Positions 25,758 to 34,233 are shown, counted from the stretch's first letter. The stretch: DNA of 64,000 nt from Ruminococcaceae bacterium UBA1375 (GCA_002305795.1 DBRF01000011.1:62001-126000); one strand, 5' to 3'. Numbers and translations: made by a program. Notes: generated from the letters alone by a model not told the origin.

Positions 25758-25763
25758 AACACT

Positions 25764-26010
25764 TGCGCGACTGCGACCGATATGCGATGAAGCGGGAGGT
25801 TGCGGCCCTGTCCGAAAGGGCAGAGGCCGGTGTTTCCGTGGAGTATGTCCGATTTCAAACCGGGCGACCAATTTTGAACAGGCAGCAACCAGGCCAGCAA
25901 TATCCCTGCCATGCCGATCCCAACCGGCAAGGGGCAGATGTGATTGCCATAACGCTTAGGGGAGTGCCGATTTGGCGTACCGAAAAAACTTGCGTTTTCG
26001 GTATTTTTTT
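25764..26010 (+). promoter_or_regulatory. S10 operon leader with hairpins and a strong terminator (attenuator)
   Basis: The leader contains a GNRA-capped hairpin (25804-25828; GGCC plus CTGTCC pair with GGGCAG and GGCC around GAAA) and, near its end, a perfect 9-bp terminator stem TACCGAAAA/TTTTCGGTA (25978-26003) with seven T. Since rpsJ lies 80 bases further and no other promoter is seen, this looks like an attenuator, perhaps controlled by a ribosomal protein. A short open frame at 25763-26077 crosses it; I reject that as a gene. No Rfam family was assigned. Confidence 0.55.
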
Positions 26011-26090
26011 CAGGGTGTGGCAAGAAACACCCGGCGGCGTGTTCAAAATATATGGTTCCCCCAAAATATTATTTTAAGGAGGAAACTAAC

Positions 26091-26402
26091 GTGGCAGTCA
26101 AAGAAAAAATCAGAATCAGACTGAAAGGGTATGATCACACTCTGGTGGACGCAGCTGCGGCCAAGATTGTGGAAACCGCCAAGAAGACCGGCGCTGCGGT
26201 AAGCGGACCTGTTCCGCTGCCCACCCAGAAAGAAGTGGTCACCATCCTGCGTGCTGTTCACAAGTACAAGGACAGCCGTGAACAGTTTGAGATGCGGACC
26301 CACAAGCGTTTGATCGACATCATCCGGCCCAGCGACCGGACCATCGAAGCGCTCCAGGGTCTGGAACTTCCTGCCGGCGTGGACTTTGAAATCAAGCTCT
26401 GA
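26091..26402 (+). CDS. rpsJ: 30S ribosomal protein S10 (uS10)
   Basis: 103 residues, GTG start directly after AAGGAGG. The protein binds the 30S head and also pairs with NusB in transcription antitermination. Residues KEKIRIRLKGYDHTLVD at the N-terminus and KRLIDIIRP in the C-terminal half match the family. It opens the S10 operon 81 bases after the attenuator; a 70-base gap precedes rplC. Confidence 0.97.
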   Translation: MAVKEKIRIRLKGYDHTLVDAAAAKIVETAKKTGAAVSGPVPLPTQKEVVTILRAVHKYKDSREQFEMRTHKRLIDIIRPSDRTIEALQGLELPAGVDFEIKL

Positions 26403-26472
26403 TTTCTACAAAGGAAGCGTCACAGGGTCATGTTGGCAATGCCAACCAATAACCGTAAGGAGGACAAAGTAA

Positions 26473-27108
26473 ATGAAAAAAGCGATTATCGGCAAGAAAA
26501 TCGGCATGACGCAGATTTTTGATGAAACCGGTAAGGTCACTCCTGTCACCGTCATTGAAGCAGGTCCCTGCGTGGTGGTGCAGAAGAAGACCATGGAAAC
26601 CGACGGCTACGAAGCCATCCAGATGGGCTACGGCGATCTGAAGCCCAACCGGGTGAACAAGCCCATGAAGGGCCACTTCGCCAAGGGCGACGTTGCTCCC
26701 AAGAAGCACCTGAAGGAGTTCCGGATGGACGACTGCGCCGCTCTGAATGTAGGCGACATCGTCAAAGCCGACGTGTTTGAAACCGGCGACTATGTAGATG
26801 TCAGCGGCATCAGCAAAGGTAAAGGTTTCGCCGGCGTGATTAAGCGCTACAACAACCACCGTCTGAAAGAGACCCACGGTACCGGCCCGGTTGCCCGGCA
26901 GTCCGGCTCCATGGGCGCCTGCTCCACCCCCTCCCGGATCTTCAAAGGCAAGAAGATGCCCGGCCAGATGGGCGCCGAAAAGGTGACGGTACAGAACTTG
27001 ACCGTGGTCAAGATTGATGCAGAAAACAACCTGATCGCTGTGAAGGGTGCCATCCCCGGTCCCAAAAAGGGCATTGTCACCATCATCAACAGCGTGAAGA
27101 AAGCGTAA
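26473..27108 (+). CDS. rplC: 50S ribosomal protein L3 (uL3)
   Basis: 211 residues. It starts 50S assembly and sends an extended loop to the peptidyl transferase centre. The N-terminal KIGMTQIFDETGK and the GKGFAGVIKRYN / GPVARQSGSMGACSTPSR region that forms the loop are intact. AAGGAGG precedes the ATG. The gap from rpsJ is longer than most in this operon. Confidence 0.97.
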   Translation: MKKAIIGKKIGMTQIFDETGKVTPVTVIEAGPCVVVQKKTMETDGYEAIQMGYGDLKPNRVNKPMKGHFAKGDVAPKKHLKEFRMDDCAALNVGDIVKADVFETGDYVDVSGISKGKGFAGVIKRYNNHRLKETHGTGPVARQSGSMGACSTPSRIFKGKKMPGQMGAEKVTVQNLTVVKIDAENNLIAVKGAIPGPKKGIVTIINSVKKA

Positions 27109-27125
27109 GGGAAGGAGGAAGCAAG

Positions 27126-27749
27126 ATGCCTACTGTACAGGTAATGGATATGACCGGCAAGAAGCTGGAAGATCTGGAACTGAATGAAGCTGTGTTTGGC
27201 GTTGCTCCCAACGAAGCAGTCATGCATGCTGTGGTGGTCAACTATCTGGCCAACCAGCGGCAGGGCACTCAGTCCACCCTGACCCGCACCGAAGTACGGG
27301 GCGGCGGCAAGAAGCCTTGGAGACAGAAAGGAACCGGTCATGCAAGACAGGGTTCCATCCGGGCTCCCCAGTGGACCCACGGCGGCATCGCTCTGGGCCC
27401 CAAACCCAGAAGCTACCGCTACACCTTAAATAAGAAGGTGCGCCGTTTGGCGATGAAGAGCGCCTTGTCTTCCAAGGTGCTGGACAACACCCTGCTGGTG
27501 CTGGACAACATCACCATGGAAAACTACAAGACCAAGGACATGATCAAGATGCTGGATGCGGTAAACGCGGAAAAGAAGGCTCTGATCGTCATGCCTGAGG
27601 TGGATCAGAAGGTCATCAAGAGCGCCGCCAACATCCCCGGCGTGAAGACCACTCTGGTGAACACTTTGAATGTTTATGACATTCTCAACCACGGCAGCCT
27701 GATCCTCACCAAGGAAGCCGTGAAGAAAATCGAGGAGGTGTATGCATAA
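27126..27749 (+). CDS. rplD: 50S ribosomal protein L4 (uL4)
   Basis: 207 residues. The basic loop around 55-85 (GGGKKPWRQKGTGHARQGS) reaches the exit-tunnel constriction; changes there cause macrolide resistance. In E. coli, L4 represses its own S10 operon, making it a candidate regulator of the leader at 25764-26010, but that is inference. The last base of its stop is the first base of rplW (TAATG). Confidence 0.97.
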   Translation: MPTVQVMDMTGKKLEDLELNEAVFGVAPNEAVMHAVVVNYLANQRQGTQSTLTRTEVRGGGKKPWRQKGTGHARQGSIRAPQWTHGGIALGPKPRSYRYTLNKKVRRLAMKSALSSKVLDNTLLVLDNITMENYKTKDMIKMLDAVNAEKKALIVMPEVDQKVIKSAANIPGVKTTLVNTLNVYDILNHGSLILTKEAVKKIEEVYA

Positions 27750-28042
27750 TGAAAGCTGCACAAGACATTATCCTCAAGCCGGTGATTACCGAGCGCAGCA
27801 TGGAAAACATCCAGATGAAGAAATACACCTTCAAAGTGGCCAACGACGCCAACAAAGTGGAAATCGCAAAAGCGGTGGAAGAACTGTTTGGCGTGAAAGT
27901 GGCGAAGGTAAACACCATTTCCATGCGCGGCCGCCTGAAGCGTCAGGGCCGGACCATGGGCTATCAGCCGGATTGGAAAAAGGCAATCGTGACCCTCACC
28001 GAGGGCTCCAAGACCATCGAATTCTTCGAGGGCATGCTGTAA
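27749..28042 (+). CDS. rplW: 50S ribosomal protein L23 (uL23)
   Basis: 97 residues. It lies at the tunnel exit and docks trigger factor and SRP. The family motif IILKPVITERSMENIQMKKYTF is at the N-terminus. Start overlaps rplD; translational coupling is likely. A 92-base gap follows, containing a GACAGG/CCTGTC hairpin (about 28075-28089). Confidence 0.97.
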   Translation: MKAAQDIILKPVITERSMENIQMKKYTFKVANDANKVEIAKAVEELFGVKVAKVNTISMRGRLKRQGRTMGYQPDWKKAIVTLTEGSKTIEFFEGML

Positions 28043-28134
28043 TAAATCCAATCCCCAGGTGATGTATGATTGCTGACAGGGCGCCTGTCCCTGCGACGGC
28101 GATCGCTAAACCGTATCAAGGAGAGTGAATCGTA

Positions 28135-28968
28135 ATGGCGATTAAGTCTTACAAGCCGACTACCCCCGGCCGTCGGGGTATGACCGTGACCGATTACAGC
28201 CAGCTGAGCAAAAACGGTCCGGAACGGAGCCTGCTGGCTCCCCTGAAGAAGAATTCTGGCCGCAACAGCTATGGCCGGATCACCGTCCGCCATCGCGGCG
28301 GCGGAAACCGCAGAAAATACCGCATCATCGACTTCAAGCGGGATAAGGTTGGCATGAACGCCACCGTCATCAGCCTGGAGTACGACCCCAACCGTTCCGC
28401 TCATATTGCTCTGCTGCAGTATGAAGATGGGGAGAAGAGATACATCATCGCTCCCAACGGACTGAAGGTTGGCGACGTGGTGAGCAGCGGCGAACACGCC
28501 GACATCAAGCCCGGCAACGCACTGCCTCTCACCGCCATCCCGGTTGGTACCTTTATCCACAACGTAGAGCTGTATCCTGGCAAGGGCGCTCAGTTGGTTC
28601 GTGCTGCCGGCAACATGGCTCAGCTCATGGCCCGTGAAGGCAACTATGCGCTGATCCGTCTGCCCAGCGGCGAATTGAGAAACGTTCCGGTAGCTTGCTA
28701 TGCTACTGTGGGCCAGGTTGGCAACGTAGATCACGAAAACGTGAACTACGGCAAAGCCGGCCGGAAGCGTCACATGGGTTGGAGACCCACCGTGCGTGGT
28801 TCCGTTATGAACCCCTGCGACCACCCCCACGGCGGCGGCGAAGGCAAGAGCCCGGTTGGCCGTCCCGGCCCTGTAACTCCTTGGGGCAAGCCCACCTTGG
28901 GTTACAAGACCAGAGCCAAGCATCATCGTTCCGACAAGTTCATTGTCAAGCGTAGAAACGCCAAGTAA
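28135..28968 (+). CDS. rplB: 50S ribosomal protein L2 (uL2)
   Basis: 277 residues. It bridges the 16S and 23S rRNA and is needed for subunit joining and peptidyl transfer. The C-terminal motif HPHGGGEGKSPVG with the essential histidine is present near 227. AAGGAG precedes the ATG. This is one of the longest genes of the operon with no insertions. Confidence 0.97.
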   Translation: MAIKSYKPTTPGRRGMTVTDYSQLSKNGPERSLLAPLKKNSGRNSYGRITVRHRGGGNRRKYRIIDFKRDKVGMNATVISLEYDPNRSAHIALLQYEDGEKRYIIAPNGLKVGDVVSSGEHADIKPGNALPLTAIPVGTFIHNVELYPGKGAQLVRAAGNMAQLMAREGNYALIRLPSGELRNVPVACYATVGQVGNVDHENVNYGKAGRKRHMGWRPTVRGSVMNPCDHPHGGGEGKSPVGRPGPVTPWGKPTLGYKTRAKHHRSDKFIVKRRNAK

Positions 28969-28989
28969 TTGAAAGGAGGAAGATGATCA

Positions 28990-29271
28990 ATGGGCAGAAG
29001 CGTTAAAAAGGGACCTTTTGTACAGCCGGTCCTGTTAAAGAGAGTCATGGAGATGAACGAAAAGGGAGAAAAGCGGGTTCTGAAGACCTGGAGCCGTTCC
29101 TCCACCATCTTCCCTGATTTCGTGGGACACACATTCGCCGTCCATGACGGACGCAAACACGTTCCGGTCTATGTTACCGAGGATATGGTAGGTCACAAGC
29201 TGGGTGAATTTGCTCCCACTCGGACCTACAAGGGTCATGCCGGCTCCAAGACCACGAACAATGGCAAGTAA
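28990..29271 (+). CDS. rpsS: 30S ribosomal protein S19 (uS19)
   Basis: 93 residues. It forms a 30S head complex with S13. The start MGRSVKKGPFV and the AVHDGRKHVPVYVTEDMVGHKLGEF block are family-typical. It is tightly packed, with AAAGGAGGA before the ATG and 19 bases to rplV. Confidence 0.97.
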   Translation: MGRSVKKGPFVQPVLLKRVMEMNEKGEKRVLKTWSRSSTIFPDFVGHTFAVHDGRKHVPVYVTEDMVGHKLGEFAPTRTYKGHAGSKTTNNGK

Positions 29272-29290
29272 GCCGGAAGGAGGACTTTCA

Positions 29291-29629
29291 ATGGAAGCAA
29301 AAGCACAGCTTAATTACCTGCGCATCTCTCCCCGCAAGGTGCAGATCGTGTTGGATCTGATCCGGGGGAAAGACGCGAAATTGGCAATGGCCATTTTGAA
29401 GCATACTCCCAAGGCTGCCAGCGAACCTCTGGCCAAGCTGTTGAAGTCTGCCATGGCCAATGCGGAAAATAACCACAACATGGATCCGGAAAGCCTGTAC
29501 GTCAGCACCTGCTACGTTTGCCCCGGTCCTACCCTGAAGCGGATTCGTCCCAGAGCACAGGGAAGAGCCTTCCGGGTGCTCAAGAGAACATCCCACGTTA
29601 CCATCGCAGTGAGCGAAAAGGAAAGCTAA
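29291..29629 (+). CDS. rplV: 50S ribosomal protein L22 (uL22)
   Basis: 112 residues. A long beta hairpin lines the exit tunnel near L4. I chose ATG 29291, with AAGGAGG just before it; an open extension upstream runs through rpsS. The motifs NYLRISPRKVQIV and RIRPRAQGRAFRVLKRTSH are intact. Confidence 0.97.
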   Translation: MEAKAQLNYLRISPRKVQIVLDLIRGKDAKLAMAILKHTPKAASEPLAKLLKSAMANAENNHNMDPESLYVSTCYVCPGPTLKRIRPRAQGRAFRVLKRTSHVTIAVSEKES

Positions 29630-29643
29630 GAGGAGGTTAAGTA

Positions 29644-30366
29644 ATGGGACAAAAAGTTAATCCCCACGGCTTGCGAGTGGGCATTATCAAGGATTGGGAT
29701 TCCCGTTGGTATGCCGACGACCGTAGTTTCGGCGATACCCTGGTGGAAGATTACAATATCCGCAAGTTTTTGAAGAAGAAGCTCTTCGCTGCAGGCATCA
29801 GCCGCATCGAGATCGAGCGGGACGCGGTGAAGATCCGCATCCACATCCACTGTGCCAAACCCGGTCTGGTGATCGGCAAGGCCGGCGCTCAGATCGACGA
29901 GCTGAAGAAAGAAATGGAAAAGATGCTGGGCAAGACCGTGCTGCTCACCATTGTGGAAGTAAAGCAGCCCGACCTGAACGCACAGCTGGTGGCCGAAAAC
30001 ATTGCCGGCCAGTTGGAACGCCGGGTGTCTTTCCGCCGTGCTATGAAGCTGAGCATCGGCCGCACCATGCGGCTGGGCGCCAAGGGCATCAAGTGCAAGT
30101 GCTCCGGCCGTCTGGGCGGCGCTGAAATCGCCCGGAGCGAAGAGTACCACGAAGGCACCATCCCGCTGCAGACCCTGCGGGCCGACATCGACTACGGTTT
30201 CGCAGAAGCCAACACCACCTACGGCCGCATCGGCGTAAAGGTTTGGATCTACAAGGGCGAAGTGCTCAAGGGCGACATTAAGAAGCCTGCGATGGAAGAA
30301 CGTCAGCAGCGTCGTCCCGATGACCGCCGCCGCAGAAGACCTCGTAGAGAAGGAGGAAATCGATAA
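29644..30366 (+). CDS. rpsC: 30S ribosomal protein S3 (uS3)
   Basis: 240 residues. The KH domain lies at about 40-110 (GLVIGKAGAQIDEL), and the protein helps mRNA entry and helicase activity. The last 30 residues are very rich in Arg and Asp (RRPDDRRRRRPRREGGNR), a tail typical of Clostridia but longer than in E. coli. The last base of its stop is the first of rplP (TAATG). Confidence 0.97.
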   Translation: MGQKVNPHGLRVGIIKDWDSRWYADDRSFGDTLVEDYNIRKFLKKKLFAAGISRIEIERDAVKIRIHIHCAKPGLVIGKAGAQIDELKKEMEKMLGKTVLLTIVEVKQPDLNAQLVAENIAGQLERRVSFRRAMKLSIGRTMRLGAKGIKCKCSGRLGGAEIARSEEYHEGTIPLQTLRADIDYGFAEANTTYGRIGVKVWIYKGEVLKGDIKKPAMEERQQRRPDDRRRRRPRREGGNR

Positions 30367-30791
30367 TGTTATTACCCAAGCGCGTGAAATACCGCCGCCA
30401 GCAGAGAGGGCGGATGAAGGGCAAAGCGCTCCGGGGCAACTTCGTCAGCAATGGCGAGTACGGCCTGCAGGCGCTGGAGCCCGCATGGATCACCTCCAAC
30501 CAGATCGAGGCAGCCCGTGTGGCTATGACCCGTTATATCAAGCGTGGCGGCCAGGTTTGGATCAAGATTTTCCCCGACAAGCCGGTTACCGAACAGCCTG
30601 CCGAAACCCGAATGGGTAAAGGTAAAGGCTCTCCGGAATACTGGGTTGCCGTGGTGAAGCCCGGCCGTGTGATGTTTGAAATCGCCGGTGTGGACGAAAC
30701 CGTGGCCCGGGAAGCGCTGCGTCTGGCATCCCACAAATTGCCCATCAAATGCAAGTTTGTAAAAAAAGAAGAGGGTGGTGAGCAAGCATGA
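30366..30791 (+). CDS. rplP: 50S ribosomal protein L16 (uL16)
   Basis: 141 residues. It sits by the A site and central protuberance and is a late-assembly protein. The start MLLPKRVKYRRQQRGRMKGKA is family-typical, with the GGQVWIKIFPDKPVT region near 60. The 3' end overlaps rpmC by four bases. Confidence 0.97.
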   Translation: MLLPKRVKYRRQQRGRMKGKALRGNFVSNGEYGLQALEPAWITSNQIEAARVAMTRYIKRGGQVWIKIFPDKPVTEQPAETRMGKGKGSPEYWVAVVKPGRVMFEIAGVDETVAREALRLASHKLPIKCKFVKKEEGGEQA

Positions 30792-30985
30792 AAATCGCCG
30801 AAATCCGTGATTTGAGCACAATCGAGCTCAACGAAAAACTGAAGGACTTAAAGGGCGAGTTGTTCAATCTCCGTTTCCAGCTTGCCGTCAACCAGCTTGA
30901 TAATCCCATGCGCCTGAAGGCCGTGAAGAAAGACATCGCACGGATCAAAACCGTTCTGCGGGAACAAGAGCTGAAGGCGGAATAA
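30788..30985 (+). CDS. rpmC: 50S ribosomal protein L29 (uL29)
   Basis: 65 residues, two long helices near the tunnel exit. Overlap with the rplP stop (ATGA) couples the two. The motif LRFQLAVNQLDNPMRLK is typical. Confidence 0.96.
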   Translation: MKIAEIRDLSTIELNEKLKDLKGELFNLRFQLAVNQLDNPMRLKAVKKDIARIKTVLREQELKAE

Positions 30986-30999
30986 GGAGGATTTGACTG

Positions 31000-31257
31000 A
31001 TGAGCGAAAGAAATCTGAGAAAGACCAGAGTGGGCACCGTGGTCAGCGACAAAATGGATAAAACCATTGTAGTTGCCATCAAGGACAACGTGAAGCACCC
31101 TCTGTATAAGAAGATCATCCCCCGCACCATCCGCCTGAAGGCACACGATGAAAACAACGAGTGCCGCATCGGCGACCGTGTCCGGGTGATGGAGACCCGT
31201 CCGCTGTCCAAGGACAAGAGATGGCGTCTGGCCGAAATCATTGAAAAGGCCAAGTAA
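31000..31257 (+). CDS. rpsQ: 30S ribosomal protein S17 (uS17)
   Basis: 85 residues, OB fold. It binds 16S rRNA helices near the platform and is an early-assembly protein. The RNLRKTRVGTVVSDKMDKTIVV start is family-typical. AAGGAGG precedes the ATG; a 41-base gap follows. Confidence 0.97.
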   Translation: MSERNLRKTRVGTVVSDKMDKTIVVAIKDNVKHPLYKKIIPRTIRLKAHDENNECRIGDRVRVMETRPLSKDKRWRLAEIIEKAK

Positions 31258-31298
31258 GATTTGAAATTACGTCTTATGACTGAAAGGAGGAACGCACT

Positions 31299-31667
31299 GT
31301 GATTCAGATGCAAACTTACCTGAAGGTTGCCGACAACACCGGTGCTAAGGAACTGATGTGCATTCGTGTTTTGGGCGGCTCCCGCAGACGGTATGCCAAC
31401 ATCGGCGATGTGGTGGTTGCTTCCGTGAAAAAAGCAGCACCCGGCGGCGTTGTGAAAAAAGGCGACGTTGTGAAAGCAGTTATCGTTCGTTCAGCGAAAG
31501 GCCTGCGTCGTGAGGACGGTTCCTACATCCGTTTTGACGACAATGCAGCCGTGATCATTCGTGAAGATAAAAACCCCAGAGGCACTCGTATTTTCGGGCC
31601 TGTGGCCAGAGAGCTGAGAGATAAGGAATACATGAAGATCCTGTCCCTGGCTCCCGAAGTACTGTGA
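31299..31667 (+). CDS. rplN: 50S ribosomal protein L14 (uL14)
   Basis: 122 residues, GTG start after AAAGGAGGA. It contacts 16S helix 14 in an intersubunit bridge. MQTYLKVADNTGAKELMCIRV and the GTRIFGPVARELR C-terminal block mark the family. It opens the classical spc part of the cluster. Confidence 0.97.
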   Translation: MIQMQTYLKVADNTGAKELMCIRVLGGSRRRYANIGDVVVASVKKAAPGGVVKKGDVVKAVIVRSAKGLRREDGSYIRFDDNAAVIIREDKNPRGTRIFGPVARELRDKEYMKILSLAPEVL

Positions 31668-31680
31668 TGGAGGTAGTCTG

Positions 31681-32001
31681 ATGAGTAAAATGCACGTAAA
31701 AACCGGCGATACCGTCATGATCATCTCCGGCAAAGATAAGGGCAAAACCGGCAAGGTGCTGGAAGTCAGCCCCAAAGAAGGCAAGGTCATCGTGGAGGGC
31801 CTCAACATCGTCACCAAGCATGTGAAGCCCCGCCGTATGGGCGAGACCGGCGGCATTGTCAAGGCGGAAGGCCCGCTGTATGCCTGCAAGGTGATGCCTG
31901 TCTGCCCCAAGTGCAAGAAACCCACCCGGGTTGGCTATGTGATGAAGGGCGACAAGAAGGTTCGTGTCTGCAAGCATGCCGGCTGCGGCGAAACATTCTG
32001 A
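31681..32001 (+). CDS. rplX: 50S ribosomal protein L24 (uL24)
   Basis: 106 residues with an N-terminal KOW motif (GDTVMIISGKDKGKTGKV). It starts 50S assembly. The C-terminal half carries CPKCKKP and CKHAGC, a possible zinc ribbon found in many Firmicutes L24 proteins. The RBS GGAGG overlaps the rplN end. Confidence 0.97.
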   Translation: MSKMHVKTGDTVMIISGKDKGKTGKVLEVSPKEGKVIVEGLNIVTKHVKPRRMGETGGIVKAEGPLYACKVMPVCPKCKKPTRVGYVMKGDKKVRVCKHAGCGETF

Positions 32002-32017
32002 GTAAGGAGAAAACAGT

Positions 32018-32560
32018 ATGGCAAGATTGAAAGACTACTACAAAAGCGAAGTAGCGCCTGCTTTGATGAGCAAGTTTGGCTACAAGAGTGTCATGCAGAT
32101 TCCGAAGCTGGAGAAGATCGTCGTAAACGTAGCCTGCGGGGAAGCCACTTCCAACTCCAAGATGATGGACGCCGTGTGCGGCGACCTGGCAAAGATCACT
32201 GGTCAGAAGGCCATGGTCTGCAAGGCCAAGAAGAGCGTGGCAAACTTCAAACTGCGTGAAGGTATGCCCATCGGCGCCAAAGTAACCCTGCGGGGCGAAA
32301 AGATGTACGAGTTTTTGGACCGTTTCTTCAACGTGGCTCTGCCTCGGGTTCGTGACTTCCGCGGCATCAACCCCAACTCCTTTGACGGCCGTGGCAACTA
32401 CTCCATCGGCCTGAAGGAACAGTTGATCTTCCCGGAAATCGAATATGACAAAATCGACAAGCTGCGGGGCATGGACATCACCCTGATCACCACAGCCAAC
32501 ACCGACGAAGAGGGCCGGGAGCTGCTGACGCTCATGGGCGCCCCCTTCACCACAAAGTAA
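32018..32560 (+). CDS. rplE: 50S ribosomal protein L5 (uL5)
   Basis: 180 residues. With 5S rRNA and L18 it forms the central protuberance. The motif PRVRDFRGINPNSFDGRGNY and the KAKKSVANFKLREGMPIG stretch are conserved. In E. coli the S8 repressor binds near the start of this gene; here a hairpin-rich gap lies before rpsH instead. Confidence 0.97.
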   Translation: MARLKDYYKSEVAPALMSKFGYKSVMQIPKLEKIVVNVACGEATSNSKMMDAVCGDLAKITGQKAMVCKAKKSVANFKLREGMPIGAKVTLRGEKMYEFLDRFFNVALPRVRDFRGINPNSFDGRGNYSIGLKEQLIFPEIEYDKIDKLRGMDITLITTANTDEEGRELLTLMGAPFTTK

Positions 32561-32578
32561 GAGGAGGAAGAAAAACAC

Positions 32579-32764
32579 ATGGCGAAGAAGAGCATGATTG
32601 CCAAGCAGAAAAGAGAGCCTAAGTTTTCTACCCGTGCCTACAACAGATGCAAAATCTGCGGCCGGCCTCACGCTTACCTGAGAAAGTACGGCATCTGCCG
32701 TATCTGCTTCCGTGAACTGGCTTACAAGGGCCAGATCCCCGGCGTGAAGAAAGCAAGCTGGTAA
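32579..32764 (+). CDS. rpsZ: 30S ribosomal protein S14, zinc-binding type Z
   Basis: 61 residues with four zinc cysteines at 24, 27, 40 and 43 (CKICGRP and CRIC). Firmicutes often have a zinc-free paralogue for low zinc; none is in this window. GAGGAGG precedes the ATG. The 110 bases after it carry three hairpins before rpsH. Confidence 0.97.
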   Translation: MAKKSMIAKQKREPKFSTRAYNRCKICGRPHAYLRKYGICRICFRELAYKGQIPGVKKASW

Positions 32765-32765
32765 G

Positions 32766-32838
32766 TCCGCTAAATAGGAGCGGATACTGCCCCAATCGGC
32801 AGGAAGATTCCTGCACACACCTTTCGTTACGGTGTGCA
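32766..32838 (+). promoter_or_regulatory. Hairpin cluster in the rpsZ-rpsH gap, candidate S8 site
   Basis: Three hairpins in succession: TCCGCT/AGCGGA (32766-32784), CTGCC/GGCAG (32787-32802) and TGCACAC/GTGTGCA (32812-32838). No T run follows, so this is not a terminator. S8 is the spc-operon repressor in E. coli and binds a 16S-like hairpin; its own gene starts 36 bases after this cluster. That assignment is inference from position only. Confidence 0.4.
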
Positions 32839-32874
32839 AACAACTGGTAAAAAAGCATTAGGAGGTTTAGCGCC

Positions 32875-33273
32875 ATGCAAATTACGGATCCCATTGCGGA
32901 TTTTCTCACCCGCATCCGGAACGCAAACGCAGCGAAACACGAAACCGTTGATGTGCCCGCTTCCAACCTGAAGAAGGCCATGGCCCAGATCCTGGTGGAC
33001 GAAGGCTACATCAAGGGATTCACCGTGGTAGAAGACGGCAAGCAGGGCATCATTCGCATGACCCTGAAGTACGGCGAAAACAAGAGCCAGGTCATCACCG
33101 GCCTGCGCCGGGTCTCCAAGCCCGGTCTGCGGATCTACGCATCCAGCGCCGATATGCCCAAAGTGATGAAGGGCCTGGGTATTGCCATCGTCTCCACATC
33201 CAAAGGACTGATGACCGACCGCCAGGCCAGAAAACAGAAGGTCGGCGGCGAAGTGCTGGCTTTCGTTTGGTAA
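32875..33273 (+). CDS. rpsH: 30S ribosomal protein S8 (uS8)
   Basis: 132 residues. It binds helix 21 of 16S rRNA and in E. coli represses the spc operon. Start MQITDPIADFLTRIRNAN and C-terminal GIAIVSTSKGLMTDRQA match the family. It follows a 110-base gap that holds the hairpins above, the longest gap in this part of the cluster. Confidence 0.97.
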   Translation: MQITDPIADFLTRIRNANAAKHETVDVPASNLKKAMAQILVDEGYIKGFTVVEDGKQGIIRMTLKYGENKSQVITGLRRVSKPGLRIYASSADMPKVMKGLGIAIVSTSKGLMTDRQARKQKVGGEVLAFVW

Positions 33274-33292
33274 GATAAGGAGGAAAGATACC

Positions 33293-33835
33293 ATGTCTCG
33301 TATTGGCAGAGCGCCTATTGACGTTCCCTCCGGAGTCGAAGTCAAAATCGACGGCCATCACATTACCGTGAAAGGTCCTAAGGGAACCCTGGAGCAAAAC
33401 ATTCATAAAGATATCACCGTGACCATGGAGGACGGCAAGCTGCTGGTGACCCGTCCCAGCGACGACAAAATGCATCGTTCCCTCCACGGCCTGACCCGCA
33501 GCCTGGTTCACAACATGGTAGTGGGCGCCAGCGAAGGCTTCTCCAAGACTTTGGAGATCCAGGGCATCGGTTACCGTGCTCAGAAGCAGGGCACCAATGT
33601 TGTGTTGAACTTGGGCTTCTCTCATCAGGTGATCATCAGCGAAACCGACGACATCAAGCTGGACGTTCCCGACGCCACCCACGTTGTGGTCCGGGGCTGC
33701 GACAAGCAGAAGGTGGGCCAGTTCGCTGCCGAAGTGAGAGAAAAGCGTCCTCCCGAACCCTATAAGGGCAAGGGCATCCGCTATGCCGGCGAATATGTCG
33801 CCCGCAAGGAAGGCAAAGCCGGTAAGGGCAAGTAA
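33293..33835 (+). CDS. rplF: 50S ribosomal protein L6 (uL6)
   Basis: 180 residues, two L6 domains. It sits near the GTPase-associated centre. The motif GFSKTLEIQGIGYRAQKQG near the middle and EPYKGKGIRYAGEYV at the C-terminus are family-typical. Confidence 0.97.
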   Translation: MSRIGRAPIDVPSGVEVKIDGHHITVKGPKGTLEQNIHKDITVTMEDGKLLVTRPSDDKMHRSLHGLTRSLVHNMVVGASEGFSKTLEIQGIGYRAQKQGTNVVLNLGFSHQVIISETDDIKLDVPDATHVVVRGCDKQKVGQFAAEVREKRPPEPYKGKGIRYAGEYVARKEGKAGKGK

Positions 33836-33856
33836 TGGGAAAGGAGTGACGAGTCA

Positions 33857-34216
33857 ATGGTGAAAAAATTTGACCGCAATAAAGCTAGACAAAAAAGACA
33901 CCTGCGTGTCCGCAACAAGATTGCAGGCACCGCCGATTGTCCTCGGCTGAACGTGTTCCGCTCCAGCAAACACATCTATGCCCAGATCATCGACGATAAC
34001 GCAGGGGTGACCCTGGTCAGCGCCTCCTCCATGGAAAAAGGCTTTGAAGGCAGCGGCTCCAACAAGGAAGCTGCCCGCAAGGTTGGCGAAATGGTGGGCA
34101 AGCGGGCCGTGGAAAAGGGAATCGAAACGGTTGTATTCGACCGTGGCGGCTACCTCTATCACGGACGTGTCCAGGAGCTGGCAGAAGGCGCTCGTGAGAG
34201 CGGACTTAAGTTTTAA
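33857..34216 (+). CDS. rplR: 50S ribosomal protein L18 (uL18)
   Basis: 119 residues, binds 5S rRNA together with L5. The N-terminus is basic (KKFDRNKARQKRHLRVRNKI) and the RLNVFRSSKHIYAQIIDD region is intact. AAAGGAG lies 9 bases before the ATG. Confidence 0.97.
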   Translation: MVKKFDRNKARQKRHLRVRNKIAGTADCPRLNVFRSSKHIYAQIIDDNAGVTLVSASSMEKGFEGSGSNKEAARKVGEMVGKRAVEKGIETVVFDRGGYLYHGRVQELAEGARESGLKF

Positions 34217-34233
34217 TAGGAGGGTTAATTACC

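Noticed and set aside
25763..26077. Short open frame in the leader of the S10 operon
   Set aside because: No ribosome-binding site; it crosses a terminator and conserved hairpins, so it is leader RNA.
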